A stretch of DNA of 64,000 nucleotides from Gigaspora margarita (GCA_009809945.1 WTPW01000431.1:182988-246987); one strand, 5' to 3'; counted from the first letter of the stretch, positions 11,091 to 22,656 are shown. Notes: a model not told the origin generated them from the sequence alone. Program-made: numbers and translations.

Positions 11091-11471
11091 AGTAGATCGT
11101 AAGATATTAACAGTGCACCATAATTGGTAGTGCGCCATAATACTTGTATCTACTTAAATATTACTTTAATCGTAATATCTTGTGATCCACTGATCAGAAT
11201 TCGACGATTTTGGTACCAATCGATTCGTCTCACTGAGACGAATCGATTGGTACCAAAATCACATGATTCTGATTAGTATATCGTAAGATATTAGCAGTGC
11301 GCCATAATTAGTAGTGCGCCATAATACCCATGTCTACCTTATATAGCAACTTTTATCGATCGTGGGGTAGCTTATTTTTGGGTCAAAGATGTTTTTTAGT
11401 TTTTTGACCAATAGAAGAGAGTAGTTTATTTTTGGAAGTGGCTTATTTTTGGCAATATATAGTATTTATAT

Positions 11472-12025
11472 TACTGCATACTTCTAAAAATAAGCTACCT
11501 TTTTTTGAACAATTTTGGACACAAAAAATCTAGGTTGTTTATTTTTGGATAAAATTGATTTTTGGTCAATTGCCAATAGTAGCTACATAGTCAAGTCTAA
11601 ATTCTACTATATAAATCTATTATTTACGCTTAAGTAAACTTATTTGGAAGACCAAACTATACCTATTCTAAAAGTTTATCAAAATATAAGTACTTTTTAT
11701 TATTTAACTTTTAGTTTTTACGTTCAACGAATATATTTGTTATTAAAATTTTAATCTCTTCATTGAACATAAATATTAAATGCAAATTAATAAAAATTTC
11801 TTTAAATTTGTTGTAAATTTTAAGTTATACATAGTTTGATTTTCTGAATAAGTTTACTTAAGTGACTTTAATTGATTTGCTTAGTAAAATTTGGACTTTA
11901 CTATATAGAAACTTTTATCGATCATGGTTAGCTTATTTTTGGATCAAAGATGTTTTTGCATTTCTTGACCAAAAGAGAGGGGTAGTTTATTTTCAGAGAT
12001 AGCTTATTTTTGGCAATATACAGTA
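11472..12025. mobile_element. Tc1-like MITE, family C, copy 2 (uninterrupted)
   Basis: Begins TACTGCATACTTCTAAAAAT and ends TTATTTTTGGCAATATACAGTA. About 554 bp, no ORF. It sits only 7 bp from the end of C1 in the same orientation and serves as the reference for reconstructing the interrupted copies. Confidence 0.8.
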
Positions 12026-12293
12026 TTCAAACTCAAACTAGTTTGCAAACTTCAAACTCAAACCCAAATCAAACTCAAATTTAACTAAAAAGTTTGTTTT
12101 AAATCAAACTCAAATATTTTTTTTAATGCTAGTTTGAGATTGGGTTTGATTTGTAATCAAATTAAACTTAAACTTGGCCTAAAGTTTGATTTGATCCAGG
12201 TTTGTAGGAACCTGTACTTTGTATTATATTGTGATATCACTTAAAGCTAATTATCTACAAATTAGCAAATTAATAAGCTATTATTATTTGTAA

Positions 12294-12758
12294 GGGATAA
12301 TACTAAAATCAGATGATGCTGAAATCTACATAACTGCCATATCATTAGATTTTCTAAAATTTCTGAAAATCATATAAACAATTGATCTACACTACATCAA
12401 ATATTATAACCGGTCGGTAGCCTATATGCATTTTTGATATCTATATATAAAAGACCTTCTAACTGTATCAAAAAGGTGACTCTAACTCTAACCACAAGCC
12501 AAAAAGTTTCTATAAAACCACTAACAAAAAACAAAAAATTTGTCTTGTGTTTTAGGGTCGCTATTTTGATACAGTTAGAAGAAGGTCTTTTATATATGGA
12601 TATCAAAGATGCAATTTATACAGTATTGAATTAACCCTACTCTAACTGACCCTATTTGATTGTTTTGATTACATAGTATAGATCAATTGTTTACACAATT
12701 TTTAGAAATTTTAGAAAATCTAATAATATAGTAATCACGTAGTTTCAGCATTATCCCC
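12294..12758. mobile_element. Palindromic MITE H
   Basis: Left GGGATAATACTAAAATCA matches the inverse of right TTTCAGCATTATCCCC. Inner arms also pair, around GATTTTCTAAAATTTCT and AGACCTTCTAACTGTATCAA. Overlapping short ORFs on both strands at 12397-12634 only reflect the palindrome. TSD not clear. Confidence 0.7.
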
Positions 12759-13000
12759 AATATTATTTATATAAAATATCTTATAGATAAGCAACACATA
12801 TAAAAAATTTAGTAGCTCTAAGTACTTTTTTGAATTTTATAGAATTTTTAAAATTTGGCTTTTTTAGTCTTTTTATTAAATAAATTTTACTGCAGTATGT
12901 ACAACCTAGTTTTAACTAATAAAAATTTTTAGCAGCCAAATTCAAATTTATTTTTAATATATATAAAGAGACCAATTTGAAAATTTAGTTAATATTTATA

Positions 13001-13575
13001 CAGTTAACTCTCTCAAAATCAGTATATATGATGAACAGGTTTTGTATTAGTTTTGAGAAGTTATTAGATTTGAAAATATTACAAACTATTGAATTTATAT
13101 AAAGGAAGGGCCAGAAATTAGCTGATTCTCTAGAGGGTGTCTGAAAAAGAAAAAATTTAATATGAAAACCTGACTAAAAGAGGAAAAAAGATCAAAATTT
13201 TGGCCAAAATCAAATTAGCTAATTCTTGGTAGCACCTTAATGGAAACAGACTTGGCTGATTAATTTTTAATCAGGTTTGGCAGGTTATCAGTTTTGACAG
13301 AATTGGTTTTGAGAGGGTCAACTATATATAAAGTGACTAAATTAAATTTTTAATATATATAAAGTGGCCAAATTTAAATTTTAATATATAGTTGATCCTT
13401 TTAAAACCAATTCTGTCAAAAACTAATAACCTGTCAAATCTGATTAAAAATTAATCTACCAAGTTTGTTTCTGTTATATAAATCTAATAGTTTGTAATAT
13501 TTTCAAATCTGATAATATTTCAAAACTTATACAAAACCTGTTTACTATGTATACTGATTTTGAAAGGGTTAACTG
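13001..13575. mobile_element. Tc1-like MITE I
   Basis: TIRs CAGTTAACTCTCTCAAAATC and, inverted, CAGTTAACCCTTTCAAAATC. TA lies immediately outside both ends (12999-13000 and 13576-13577). A second inverted pair, TTTTGAGAGGGTCAACTATA and TATAGTTGATCC, lies in the middle, so the element may be two half-elements back to back. Confidence 0.75.
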
Positions 13576-13577
13576 TA

Positions 13578-14239
13578 TATAAAATTAAAAATTAATTGTT
13601 TAAAGAGACCAAATTTGCTTTTTTATATATATCAAAGGTAGCCAAATTTTATATTTAATTATAAAAATACTATAATTTTAATCAGCATGACTAAAATTCA
13701 ATTTTATTGGCTATAAGTATAAAAATTATAGATCCTAAATTGATAGACATGATTGGCTAAAAAATTAGTGAAATTTTTATAGTGTACTTCTATAATTAAA
13801 AATTTTGTGGCTAAGTATTTGTCACGAATAGAGCAGTGTTTTGTAAAGTTTCTTGTAGTCGAGTTTATATGTAATTGTAAGTGTATAGATTATTGTTATA
13901 GTTATTTAAGCTTTATCAAAGTTCACTATAGTTAAGCTTTAGCTATTAAGTTTTCTGAGTCAAGTTTCACTGGGTCAGGTTTCACTATATTAAGTTTGTA
14001 CATCAATTTTGCCTTGGTCAGGTGTCAAGTTTCTCTAAGGTTTTTTATTATTGCTAGGGTTAGTTTTCTTCAGGTTAAGTTTTTTGAGTCAGATTTTTCT
14101 ATATTAGAATAAGACCAAGATTTATATAATAGTAAGTTATTATTCTTTTTGTTTCAAGTGAAAAGAATATTTTCTAGTATTATTTGCTATTACTAATTAT
14201 TTTTTTCTAAAAAAATAAAAAAGCAAAATTTATACAAAA
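13578..14239. other. AT-rich spacer
   Basis: No gene seen. A repeated GGTCAGG / AAGTTT motif occurs at 13920-14110, without a clear unit length. Confidence 0.45.
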
Positions 14240-16750
14240 ATGTCTACCAAGAATTTTGGTTCCTGTTTAATTATTGGTTGTACAAATACCAATATTCAAT
14301 TCATACAATTACAGTGCTTGCTTATAAAAAATGCCAAAGAAAGCAAACATTAGAGATATATCCTTACCTTGAGATTGGAAAACAATTATGCTATCTGTAC
14401 TATTACAAACATATGTCAAAAAACATGTTCAAACCAAAAATGTACTAGAGCTAACAATAAACCCCAATCAAATAATTTAATTAATGCATTTTATTTAAGA
14501 TTAATGTATTTTATAAATTATTTCATTTTACATATTTATGTATTTTTTATTATTTAAAAATATAATATGTTTACTTCAAGTATAAATTTGCTAACCAAAG
14601 TATTGTACATTAACAATGGCGAGAATATATAATTTGAAATTGGACCCAGTAAATTTTAACAAATAATTGAAACTATTAATCCAGATCTTAAGGGGTTTTT
14701 TTAATTTTATGACAGAAGCAATTATTCCTAAAAAATGCTTAGCTTATAGTATAAGTAAAGCTAAAAATCAATAGTTGGGTTGTGCTATTTAATTATGGAT
14801 TTATGCAACAAATTTGTAAACTAGCACAAATTAGAAATATGATCATATTTCCGAGCATTAGGTGCAATATAAAAGATTATTGATACAATATCAAGTCTTG
14901 GATATTTGGCATGTGCCAAAACAGAAGATATATTTCAAAAAATTTCAAAAAGAATATTGGCAAAAATTGTTAATTATTTTTTAAAATATATAATACTGTA
15001 AAATAGTTAAAATATTTTATTAAAATAAATTGTGTTTTTATAATAGAATAATTTTTACATTTATAATATCAATAACTATTATTCTATTTATAAGAACTAT
15101 AGACCTAATATGATATCTACTTCAATAGCAAACTATTTCGCTACTTGTGTAACAAAACTGATCATAGAGTGACCCTTTGTATCAATTGTATTTAAAAGAA
15201 TATCAATTTACAACCCAGCAAATGTAGAGATACCAAGAATTTGTTGGCACTTGCTTAATCAATATGCAGAAATATTTGACTCAAATTATCAGCAATTACA
15301 AGATCATATAGTTAGTAATATTGATCCAATCAAACTATTAACAATATACAGTTATGCTGATAATATAGAGGAACATAAGAAAGAGTAATTGATAAAAAAG
15401 CTTTAATTCTTAGAATTTAGTGAACAAAATTTACATTCTGTACAAGATTACATTAGTGTATTAAAATTTATATTGTCAATAAATAACAGATACAATATTA
15501 GATAGGCAAGTTGTACTAGTTGTCATGGACTGACCTGACCAAATTTTTATTAGAAAAGCTCTATATATGTGAATGTTATCTGTTTTACGATTTTTATTTT
15601 TACAACAAATCAAGTCTTTTTTGCATATTTTAGGCCTGCTTCACATATCATTTAATAGTAAAGATCAGCTTATTATGATACACCTCCTGTTTTTTGAAAA
15701 ACTGTTCTATTTCATATTTGGCAAAAATAAAAAATTGGCCAAAAAACCTTGTTCTTGGTGAGTAAACCTTTTATTGGAAATGGCTGATTAAAATCAAAGA
15801 CAAAAATTATTGAAAAATTTGAATGAGTATGCAAAAATATCGAGTATTGAGTTGTAGAGATTTGCTTAACAATTTAGTTCTAGTGACACTCAATGTCTAT
15901 ACAATTCTGTTTTATTAGATCAATTTAGTGAATATGTAGAGGCAATTTTTCATATTTGGATATTTACTTTGTACTAGAAGTGAAAGAATTACAACAAAAT
16001 GCCTCTTGTATTCCTATTAGATTTATTTTACTAGAGTGATACTAACCATTCTTTTTTAAATGTATTACAGAATCATTTAACATACTTTAATAAATACTAT
16101 GTAGAAAATAACATAGTAAAATTAGAGCCAATACATCCAAAAACATATTAGTAAATAGTATTATAAAGCAAGCCTACTTTATTATGAAACACAATTCTAC
16201 ATTTAAAAACATCTATTGCAAGACATAATGGTACCTATATACTAAAAAGACATTAAACTTTTTATATAATAAAATAGTACTTTTTCTTGTACAACATTTC
16301 CAGTTCATTTTTTACAATCATAAAAAAAGTATTCCAAGACCTAATAAAAATAAAAAATAAACTACTAACTATATATTATCTTGCTACTTTAGAAAAAAAT
16401 ATGGATTTACAGCACCTTCTAATAACTTATAGTATAGCACATCCTTTACATTTAGAATTATGTGATTCTTGCAGGCATTTACTTGTCGATAACAAAGATA
16501 TAGTATCTGTTTGTGGCCATGGTTATCATAATAACTGTTATAATAGAAAATGCAAACATTATATCAAGTTTATAAAAAAGAAAATTTTAAAAATGTTCAA
16601 AAATTTTTAATCCAAATCAAAAAAGATGCAGATACACTTACTAAAAAAGACCTTAATAATAATGATAATAATGTGAAAAATATTGAGGAAGAGTCTGAGA
16701 AAGTAGAATAAGTTGATATTTTATTCAAGTTAATAGATGAAATGAATTAC
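14240..16750 (+). pseudogene. Fossil multicopy ORF ending in a RING-H2-like finger
   Basis: Decayed coding sequence, mostly one direction, with many stops and shifts. Recognisable blocks: CTITNICQKTCSNQKCTRA (about 14400); IYSYADNIEEHKKE (about 15345); VLVVMD then LHILGLLHISFNSKDQLIMI with LFYFIFGKNKKLAKKPCSW (15520-15760); and a C-terminal finger in 16287-16610. The finger follows C-x2-C-x13-C-x-H-x2-H-x2-C-x4-C, with residue 92 (Tyr) where the last Cys should be, so seven of eight zinc ligands remain. The block order resembles a repetitive Rhizophagus family I remember (long ORF, cysteine-rich finger at the end), probably part of a large transposon. No catalytic domain can be named from this copy. 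The last ORF has no ATG in front, supporting decay. Confidence 0.45.
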
Positions 16751-18100
16751 ATAGAGCATTGGTAAACTTTTTTTTAAAAAATACAAATTACTATCAGACT
16801 TACCTACATCATTGGATATTAAACCAAATAATATGAAACTTATCGACTAATAACGTATATACAGTATATATGAAAAAATATTTAAATCATTAAATTTTGA
16901 TTCAATAATGAATTGTTTTAAAATTTATAAATGCTATGCCAATATTAATACAATAATTGATATACTTGATGTAAATATTTTGTTTAAGATAGAAATAATT
17001 GTAAAAGAACAAGCTATTACTAGTTATTACCATCTTGCTAAGAAAAACCTATATTTAATAAAAGTTTTACAGATTATTAGATGTGTTAAATGTGTTTGAG
17101 TAAACTATTTAACTTGTAGCTTATAATGCCCTAGTAAAGTTTTGTGAAAATTGGACAATTTTTGATAAGCAGTCATATAATGTGCTCATATTTCATAAAT
17201 TTTTGATATGAAAATCTTGTGTAACTTTTATGCATAAATTGATCTTTCATCATGCTATTTCAACCTGCTATCCATTAGATTGTAGTAGAACACAGACAAA
17301 TTTGCCTGCATTTTTGCACTTTTTTTGTTCTAATTTACTTTTTTTAAATACCAAGATAATTAAATAAAACTTTGTACAATTATATTTGAAAATAAGGATT
17401 ACTTTTTTGCAAAATTAATTTTTATATGTAAGAAAAAATTTAAGTTATATATGAGCTAAAAATAGATAACTTTAAGAAAAAATTTTTTTAAAAAATTTTA
17501 TTACAATTTCTCTATAATCTTATTTAGTTTTAGTTTAAAGCTATAGTTCTTAAGACAATATTGTAGTTTATATAAAGAATAATTACTTTTATTATTGCAA
17601 CTTTAATGATTTATTTGTAAAAATTAAGACTTGTATTAGAAGTAAAAGTTTTTTTTATAGATGGGAGCATATGAAATTTAAAAAAACCTAAAAAAAATTT
17701 TTAATAGTAAAAATGCTAATACAAGAACTTTAAACTTTGATTATACTAAAGTTTTCTAATAATTTAAAAAAATTTTGTAACAAAGTTATTAAAACAAAAC
17801 TTAAAATATATTTTTTAATTAGAAAAGATATGGCTAAAATTAATATTTAAAATTTTATTAAAATTTTTAAAATACGCAGACAAATTTGCCTGTGTTACAA
17901 TTTAAGGGATAACTTTTTTATAAATAGATTTAAAAAAAATTTAAGAACGTGAAAGTGTTTAGCTTGTTTTGATTTAATATTTTAAGATAGTATTTCTTGT
18001 TTACTATTTTTTTGAAAAAGAATTAGCAATTTGAATTTCATCAATTTTATTGGTTGGAATTAGATTGTATATACTATTAGTTATAGAACATGTCATACTA
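16751..18100. other. AT-rich spacer
   Basis: One short ORF (16908-17099) has no recognisable features. The 3' part of the fossil above may extend to about 17100. Otherwise poly-A/T tracts only. Confidence 0.4.
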
Positions 18101-19128
18101 AGTAATGGTCATCTGATTTGTCATATATAAATTTCATCTATATGAAATTTTAAAAAATTGCATATAAAATTACTATAAAATTTGAAGCAATGATGTTTCT
18201 CAACCTACATATTAATTTAAAATTAAATTTCGGTATTATATGCCAAGCCATAATTACGCCATTTTTGCACAAAACGAAAATGTAACTTCACCAAAAACCA
18301 ATATTTTTGATTTTAAGATGAGAAGCATATATAAAATCATGCTCTGAACAACTTTTTTAGTTAGCAGAAGTGGGTTAATTTGTAAGAAAAATGGGTTATC
18401 TATGTACTAAAGTTAAAATTTATCATTTTTCATTATTGAACTTTTTTTCTTATTAGGTAACCTACTTTGGGCTCTTAAGCAAAGTTGTTCAGCATGTAAT
18501 TTTACATTATATTTGAGGTTGAAACCCACTTTTTGGACGTTTTATAAGTGAAAAATGGAGTTAAAGTTAGAAAAAAATTTTTTTTTAAAATTTTTTTAGT
18601 ATAAAATTTTTTTCTAACTTTAACTCCATTTTTCACTTAGAAAATGTCTGAAAAGCATGTTTCAACTTTAAATATAATGTAAAATTACATGCTGAACAAC
18701 GTTGCTTAAGAGCCCAAAGTAGGTTACCTAATAAGAAAAAAAGTTCAATAATGAAAAATGATAAATTTTAACTTTAGTACATAGATAACCCATTTTTCTT
18801 ACAAGGTAACCCACTTCTGCTAACTAAGTAAAGTTGTTTAGAGCATGCTTTTATATATGCTTCTTATCTTAAAATCAAAAATATTGGTTTTTTGGCAAAG
18901 TTATGTTTTTGTTTTGTGCAAAAACAGCAGAACTGTGGCTTGACAAAAAGGTTTTTTTATTCATCTTCTTTTGCTCTATGTAATCGCAAAATTTAATTTT
19001 AAATTAATATGTAGGTTGAGAAACATCATTGCTTCAAAGTTTATAGTAATTTTATATATAATTTTTTAAAATTTCATATAAACAAAATTTACATTTAATA
19101 TTGTGTAACAAATTGGATGTCTGGTAAT
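18101..19128. repeat. One-kilobase inverted repeat J (palindromic element)
   Basis: Two arms of about 480 bp meet near 18590. AACTTTAACTCCATTTTTCA and its inverse border the centre, TTGAGAAACATCATTGCTTC and its inverse lie near the outside. Outer ends AGTAATGGTCATCTGATTTG and CAAATTGGATGTCTGGTAAT pair imperfectly. Arms are well conserved over most of their length. No coding potential. Confidence 0.8.
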
Positions 19129-19161
19129 AAATCAATATATAATATAGAATGGTGTAGATAA

Positions 19162-19434
19162 ATGGTATCAGTATGTGAGATAAACACTAAGGAGACAAAC
19201 AATATGAGACAAAACTATAATCTTATTGGCTGTTTATATTTAACAATACTGACCTTATTAATCTTTATAAAAACAAATTGCATCATTTTTCGTGTACTAC
19301 AGATTTATTGTACTTCTTTTAATATGCCACGATCTTTCGTTTGTCAAAATTCACTACCAAAAATTTTACATTGTCGATTATACTATATAACTATAACTAT
19401 TAGACGTTTAAAAAAATTATACTTTGCTGCTTGA
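19162..19434 (+). CDS. Short hypothetical ORF (90 aa), doubtful
   Basis: ATG at 19162 and TGA at 19432. A second Met at residue 15 is followed by MRQNYNLIGCLYLTILTLLI, which could be a signal peptide or a membrane segment. The rest is basic with several Cys (CRLYYITITIRRLKKLYFAA at the C-terminus). It lies just outside palindrome J and upstream of the tandem repeat at 19841. No family recognised. In DNA this AT-rich a 90-codon frame can arise by chance, so it is kept only as a candidate. Confidence 0.15.
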   Translation: MVSVCEINTKETNNMRQNYNLIGCLYLTILTLLIFIKTNCIIFRVLQIYCTSFNMPRSFVCQNSLPKILHCRLYYITITIRRLKKLYFAA

Positions 19435-19840
19435 TCAACTTACCCGGTCTCAGTATAAATATTTTTTAAAATTATTTATCTTACTTTTTTTTAATTATTA
19501 AAAGGATTCATTGTTTACCAGATATACCAAATCAGTATTACTTAACGCTAAGTATTTTTTTTTTGTCTATTCCATGTACGAATAACAATTATTAATACTT
19601 TATTCTTTTTACAGATAAATGTAGTTTGAGTGGTTTGCCGTTGTTGAAGGTAGATTTTGCTGTTGTAGATTTCGTTGGTATTACCATTGAGTGATTAAAA
19701 TTCCAAACGAGAGATTAAAACCCCCACACAAATTTAAAATATGTAAGTCAACATATGAAGAAGAGAAGAACGATTGTTAATGATTATTGATAATATTAAT
19801 ATTGCTATAATATTTTGCTTTATTGATTTATTTTAATAAA

Positions 19841-20096
19841 GAGAACCCTATAACCCGTATTAGTTTAACGATTATAGATAGTATTAGTATTATTATAAAA
19901 TTTTGGAGAACTCTATAACCCGTATTAGTTTAATGATTATAGATAGTATTTAGTATTGTTGTAATATTCCGGAGAACCCTATAACCTGTTTTAGTTTAAC
20001 GATTATAGATAGTATTTAGTATCATTGTAATATTCTGGAGAACCCTATGATCTATTAGTTTAATAATTATAGATAGTATTTAGTATCATTGTAATA
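19841..20096. repeat. Four-copy tandem repeat, 65-66 bp unit
   Basis: Units start at 19841, 19906, 19972 and 20038 with GAGAACCCTATAACCCGT, followed by TTTAACGATTATAGATAGTA. Copies 1-3 are close; copy 4 is shorter and more diverged. Confidence 0.9.
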
Positions 20097-20429
20097 GTAA
20101 GTATTTTGGTTAGAATTAGGATCATTAGGATCGAATTAGAATTGGCTTATTAGTTAGATAGGGTTTGGGTTGAAATTTAGTTTGTATTACAATATGTAAA
20201 AATAAGAATTTTAATAAAATAAATATACTTAACAGTTAATGTTAATTAGTTATCCATATATAAAAAATTATAATAATAAAATTAAAATTGAAGAACAATA
20301 AAGAAAGTTACTTTCAAAATAGTACTTAATTCCAAAGCAACGCGACAGGTTATATGCTAGTTATAATAAAAATTATAATAAAAATATATAAATTTATTAT
20401 AAATTTAAGCCTCATATTATTTTCAACTT

Positions 20430-20754
20430 ACTGTATGTGTCTGAAAATAAGCTACCTTTTTTGGTCAAAAAATTACATGAAAATCATGGAGTAGCTTGTT
20501 CTCGAAATATTGAGTTTTTTGAAAAAATTAAAAATATACTAATAAAAAGTTGTCCAAATAATACTAAATTTTTACTATAAGTATATTTTGATGTTTTGAA
20601 CAAGTTTACTTAATAGCACTTTTGAGATTTACTTAGTAAAATTTAGACTTTTATATGTAGCAACTGCTAACAGATTTTTTAAGATTTTTAAAAAAAAATC
20701 AGAGGGGTAGCTTATTTTAGATAGTAGTTTATTTTCAGACATATACGGTATATA
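20430..20754. mobile_element. Tc1-like MITE, short C' variant, copy 1
   Basis: Left TACTGTATGTGTCTGAAAAT and right TTTTCAGACATATACGGTA are inverted copies. Contains AAGCTACCTTTTTT as in family C, but is only about 325 bp with a different interior. A copy in the other orientation lies at 45826-46115. Confidence 0.75.
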
Positions 20755-21441
20755 TTAACTTTTTTCAAATTTTGCAATTAAGCATATTGAAATAGTAGAT
20801 TAAGGAGCATGGCGGATGTTCGATTTGATTGGCTTGAAGATTCCTGAGTTATACAATATAAATAAAAATTTTTAAAATAACCCTTACTATGTAAAACCAT
20901 ATCGTTAATTGGCAACTTGTGGTTTTATATAATAAAATTTTTTTAAACCATTTTAAAGTATTTTTTACCTCTTTGTATGTCTATAGCGAAAAAAGATCAG
21001 TATAGATCATTTACACTAAAGACTTTACTTAGAGAGCAAATTTAGGCAAGTAATACGGTAATATAGTATACAATGAGTAAGTTAATTGGGTATTAAACTT
21101 TTTTTTTGCTTCAACACCTTTTCTATTGACCCAAGCAACTAACGACATGGCAACAGCTCACCTAATTCATATCCAGAATATTTCACATGCTCTTTATTTT
21201 GTGCTGCTCCAAATTTTTAATATATGGAGTATCTTGCTAGAGGATTTTTAAGGCAGTATGGATTAACAGATATTACAGAGCTTGGTTATCAAAAGAATGT
21301 ATGGACGAATGCACAAATAGATGCTTGTTTTATTATTATTAAAGTGTAATAATCTTATTTACTATAATTAATATTTTAGGTTAAAATCTGGGGCGATTTT
21401 GCAATTGCGTTTTATGAATAACCAAGAACCCAAATGATAGT
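20755..21441. other. Spacer, possible 5' remnant of the kinase pseudogene
   Basis: No clean ORF. A stretch near 21240-21350 (RQYGLTDITELGYQKNVWTN) may be a remnant of a kinase-gene leader but cannot be assigned. Confidence 0.3.
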
Positions 21442-22036
21442 AACTACAGAATGGTTATGGAGTACGCAAAGCAGGGAAGTTTCAGAAAATTGTTAGATAG
21501 TAAATATAGTGAATTAAATTGGGCTTCTAAAGTTGCTAATTTTATTACATAGCTAAAGGGCTGAATATAATTCATAAAGCCAATTTAATGCAAAAGATTT
21601 CATTCGAGCAATATAATTAATCATTCTTACATTATTGATTTTTGGTTTATGTAAGCCAATGTCACAAGACTCAAATTCTAAAGGCTTTTTGGTGTACTTC
21701 TATATATCAATATTGCTTCAGAAGTACTATACACAAACGGAAAGAAATACACTCAAAAATCAGATATTTATTCTTTTAGAATAATTATGTCGAAAGTTTT
21801 TACTAGATATTCTCCATTTCATGATATTTCACACAACGAAGATCTAGCAATACGTATTTGTCTTGGCTATAGGCCCGGGATCTGATGAATAAATGCTTAG
21901 ACGCAGAACCTTGAAATAGACCAACTGCTGAAGAATTAGTCAATACATTGTATCAATTTTTCTGTGATTTGAAAGATGAAGAAACTGCATTATATAAGCA
22001 AGTTAAAAATATTAAAGACTTACACAAAATTTCTTA
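21442..22036 (+). pseudogene. TKL-type protein kinase fragment, decayed
   Basis: Reading across frames gives recognisable kinase subdomains: YRMVMEYAKQGSFRKLLD (hinge and start of the C-lobe), KGLNIIHKANLM where the HRD region would be, SDIYSFRIIMSKVFT (the DvysFG helix), YSPFHDISHNEDLAIRIC and GYRPG, then CLDAEP, stop, NRPTAEELVNTL (the conserved R of the last subdomain). N-lobe, catalytic HRDxH and DFG are lost or mutated, and several stops intervene. It belongs to the same expanded kinase class as the gene at 2764-5413 but lacks Sel1 repeats nearby. A short acidic tail FFCDLKDEETALYKQVKN ends the copy. Confidence 0.75.
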
Positions 22037-22413
22037 ACATATAATCAAGTTAAATCGGCACAATTCAAATATCAGACACATCTACAAGATATTATAAAAG
22101 TCAATTTTTAAATATTTCAAAACTCCCTAATTCAGGTAATAATACTTTCATTTTATCCATTTCTTAACTTTAAACCCGATTCATATTACTCGAACCTAAT
22201 CTTACTCTAATTACAAACTACTCTTTACTTTTCAATTCTATTTAATTCTAAAACCTATAATATACTTAAAACTCCATTCAACTCTTAATACTAAACCTCA
22301 CTATCACACCATTCTAATTATCTAACTAAATTTAGCTACTTAAACCCTTGTTTCACGCATCGTGATAATGATTGAGCTTTAAATGTTCTTATATTTTTTA
22401 AATCTGTTAATAT
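22037..22413. other. C/T-rich spacer
   Basis: Pyrimidine-rich, weakly repeated ACTCTTAATACTAAACCTCA-like text from about 22140 to 22350. No gene seen. Confidence 0.5.
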
Positions 22414-22656
22414 GGACCTTTGCTAGGAAAATTACTCTTCGAGATTTTCTGACTGGGCAAATTCGGTCAAACTTAGACCAGAATATTGGATATAAATCAG
22501 CCTTTACTTTATTGATTCTATAGTTTATTTAATAAACTATAGAATCAATAAAGTAAATGCTGATTTACAAGTAAATAAGACTGATATTTTGGTTTAAGTT
22601 TGTCTGAATTTGCCTGGTTGAAAAATCTCGAAGAGTAATTTTCCTAGCAAAGGTCT
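22414..22656. mobile_element. Small perfect-arm palindrome K (MITE)
   Basis: GGACCTTTGCTAGGAAAATT on the left, AATTTTCCTAGCAAAGGTCT on the right, continuing inward through AGAATCAATAAAGTAAA to a centre near 22535. About 243 bp, non-coding, immediately upstream of the LINE. Confidence 0.8.

Larger units (their letters stand above)
8871..11339. mobile_element. TA-flanked element B carrying nested hairpins
   Basis: Ends AGGTAGACATGGGTATTAT and its inverse ATAATACCCATGTCTACCT, with TA on each side (8869-8870 and 11340-11341). Deleting 8871-11341 regenerates the family C sequence seen in copy C2. Inside lie hAT-like E, palindrome F and the double hairpin G. Four GTCTC-core palindromes sit at about 8950, 9720, 10260 and 11210. 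Non-coding. Confidence 0.8.
7902..11464. mobile_element. Tc1-like MITE, family C, copy 1 (interrupted)
   Basis: Left end TACCATATGTTTCTGAAAATAAGC and right end GCTTATTTTTGGCAATATATAGTA are inverted copies. It is split by D1 (8175-8706) and by B (8871-11339). Subtracting those two leaves about 0.56 kb, matching the uninterrupted copy C2 base for base in order. TA-flanked ends beginning TAC suggest the Tc1/mariner group, as an inference. Confidence 0.8.
7621..12214. mobile_element. hAT-like MITE swollen by nested insertions
   Basis: Flanked by a perfect 8-bp duplication TACTTTGT (7613-7620 and 12215-12222). Ends are AGGGTTTCG and, on the opposite strand, CAGGTTCCT, fitting a hAT-type element. 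Both arms are built of degenerate GTTTGA/TCAAAC repeats, inverted relative to each other (7621-7830 and 12026-12214). Subtracting the nested elements C1 and C2 leaves about 0.48 kb, a typical non-autonomous size. A related unoccupied site at 48319-48354 supports the boundaries. Confidence 0.8.
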
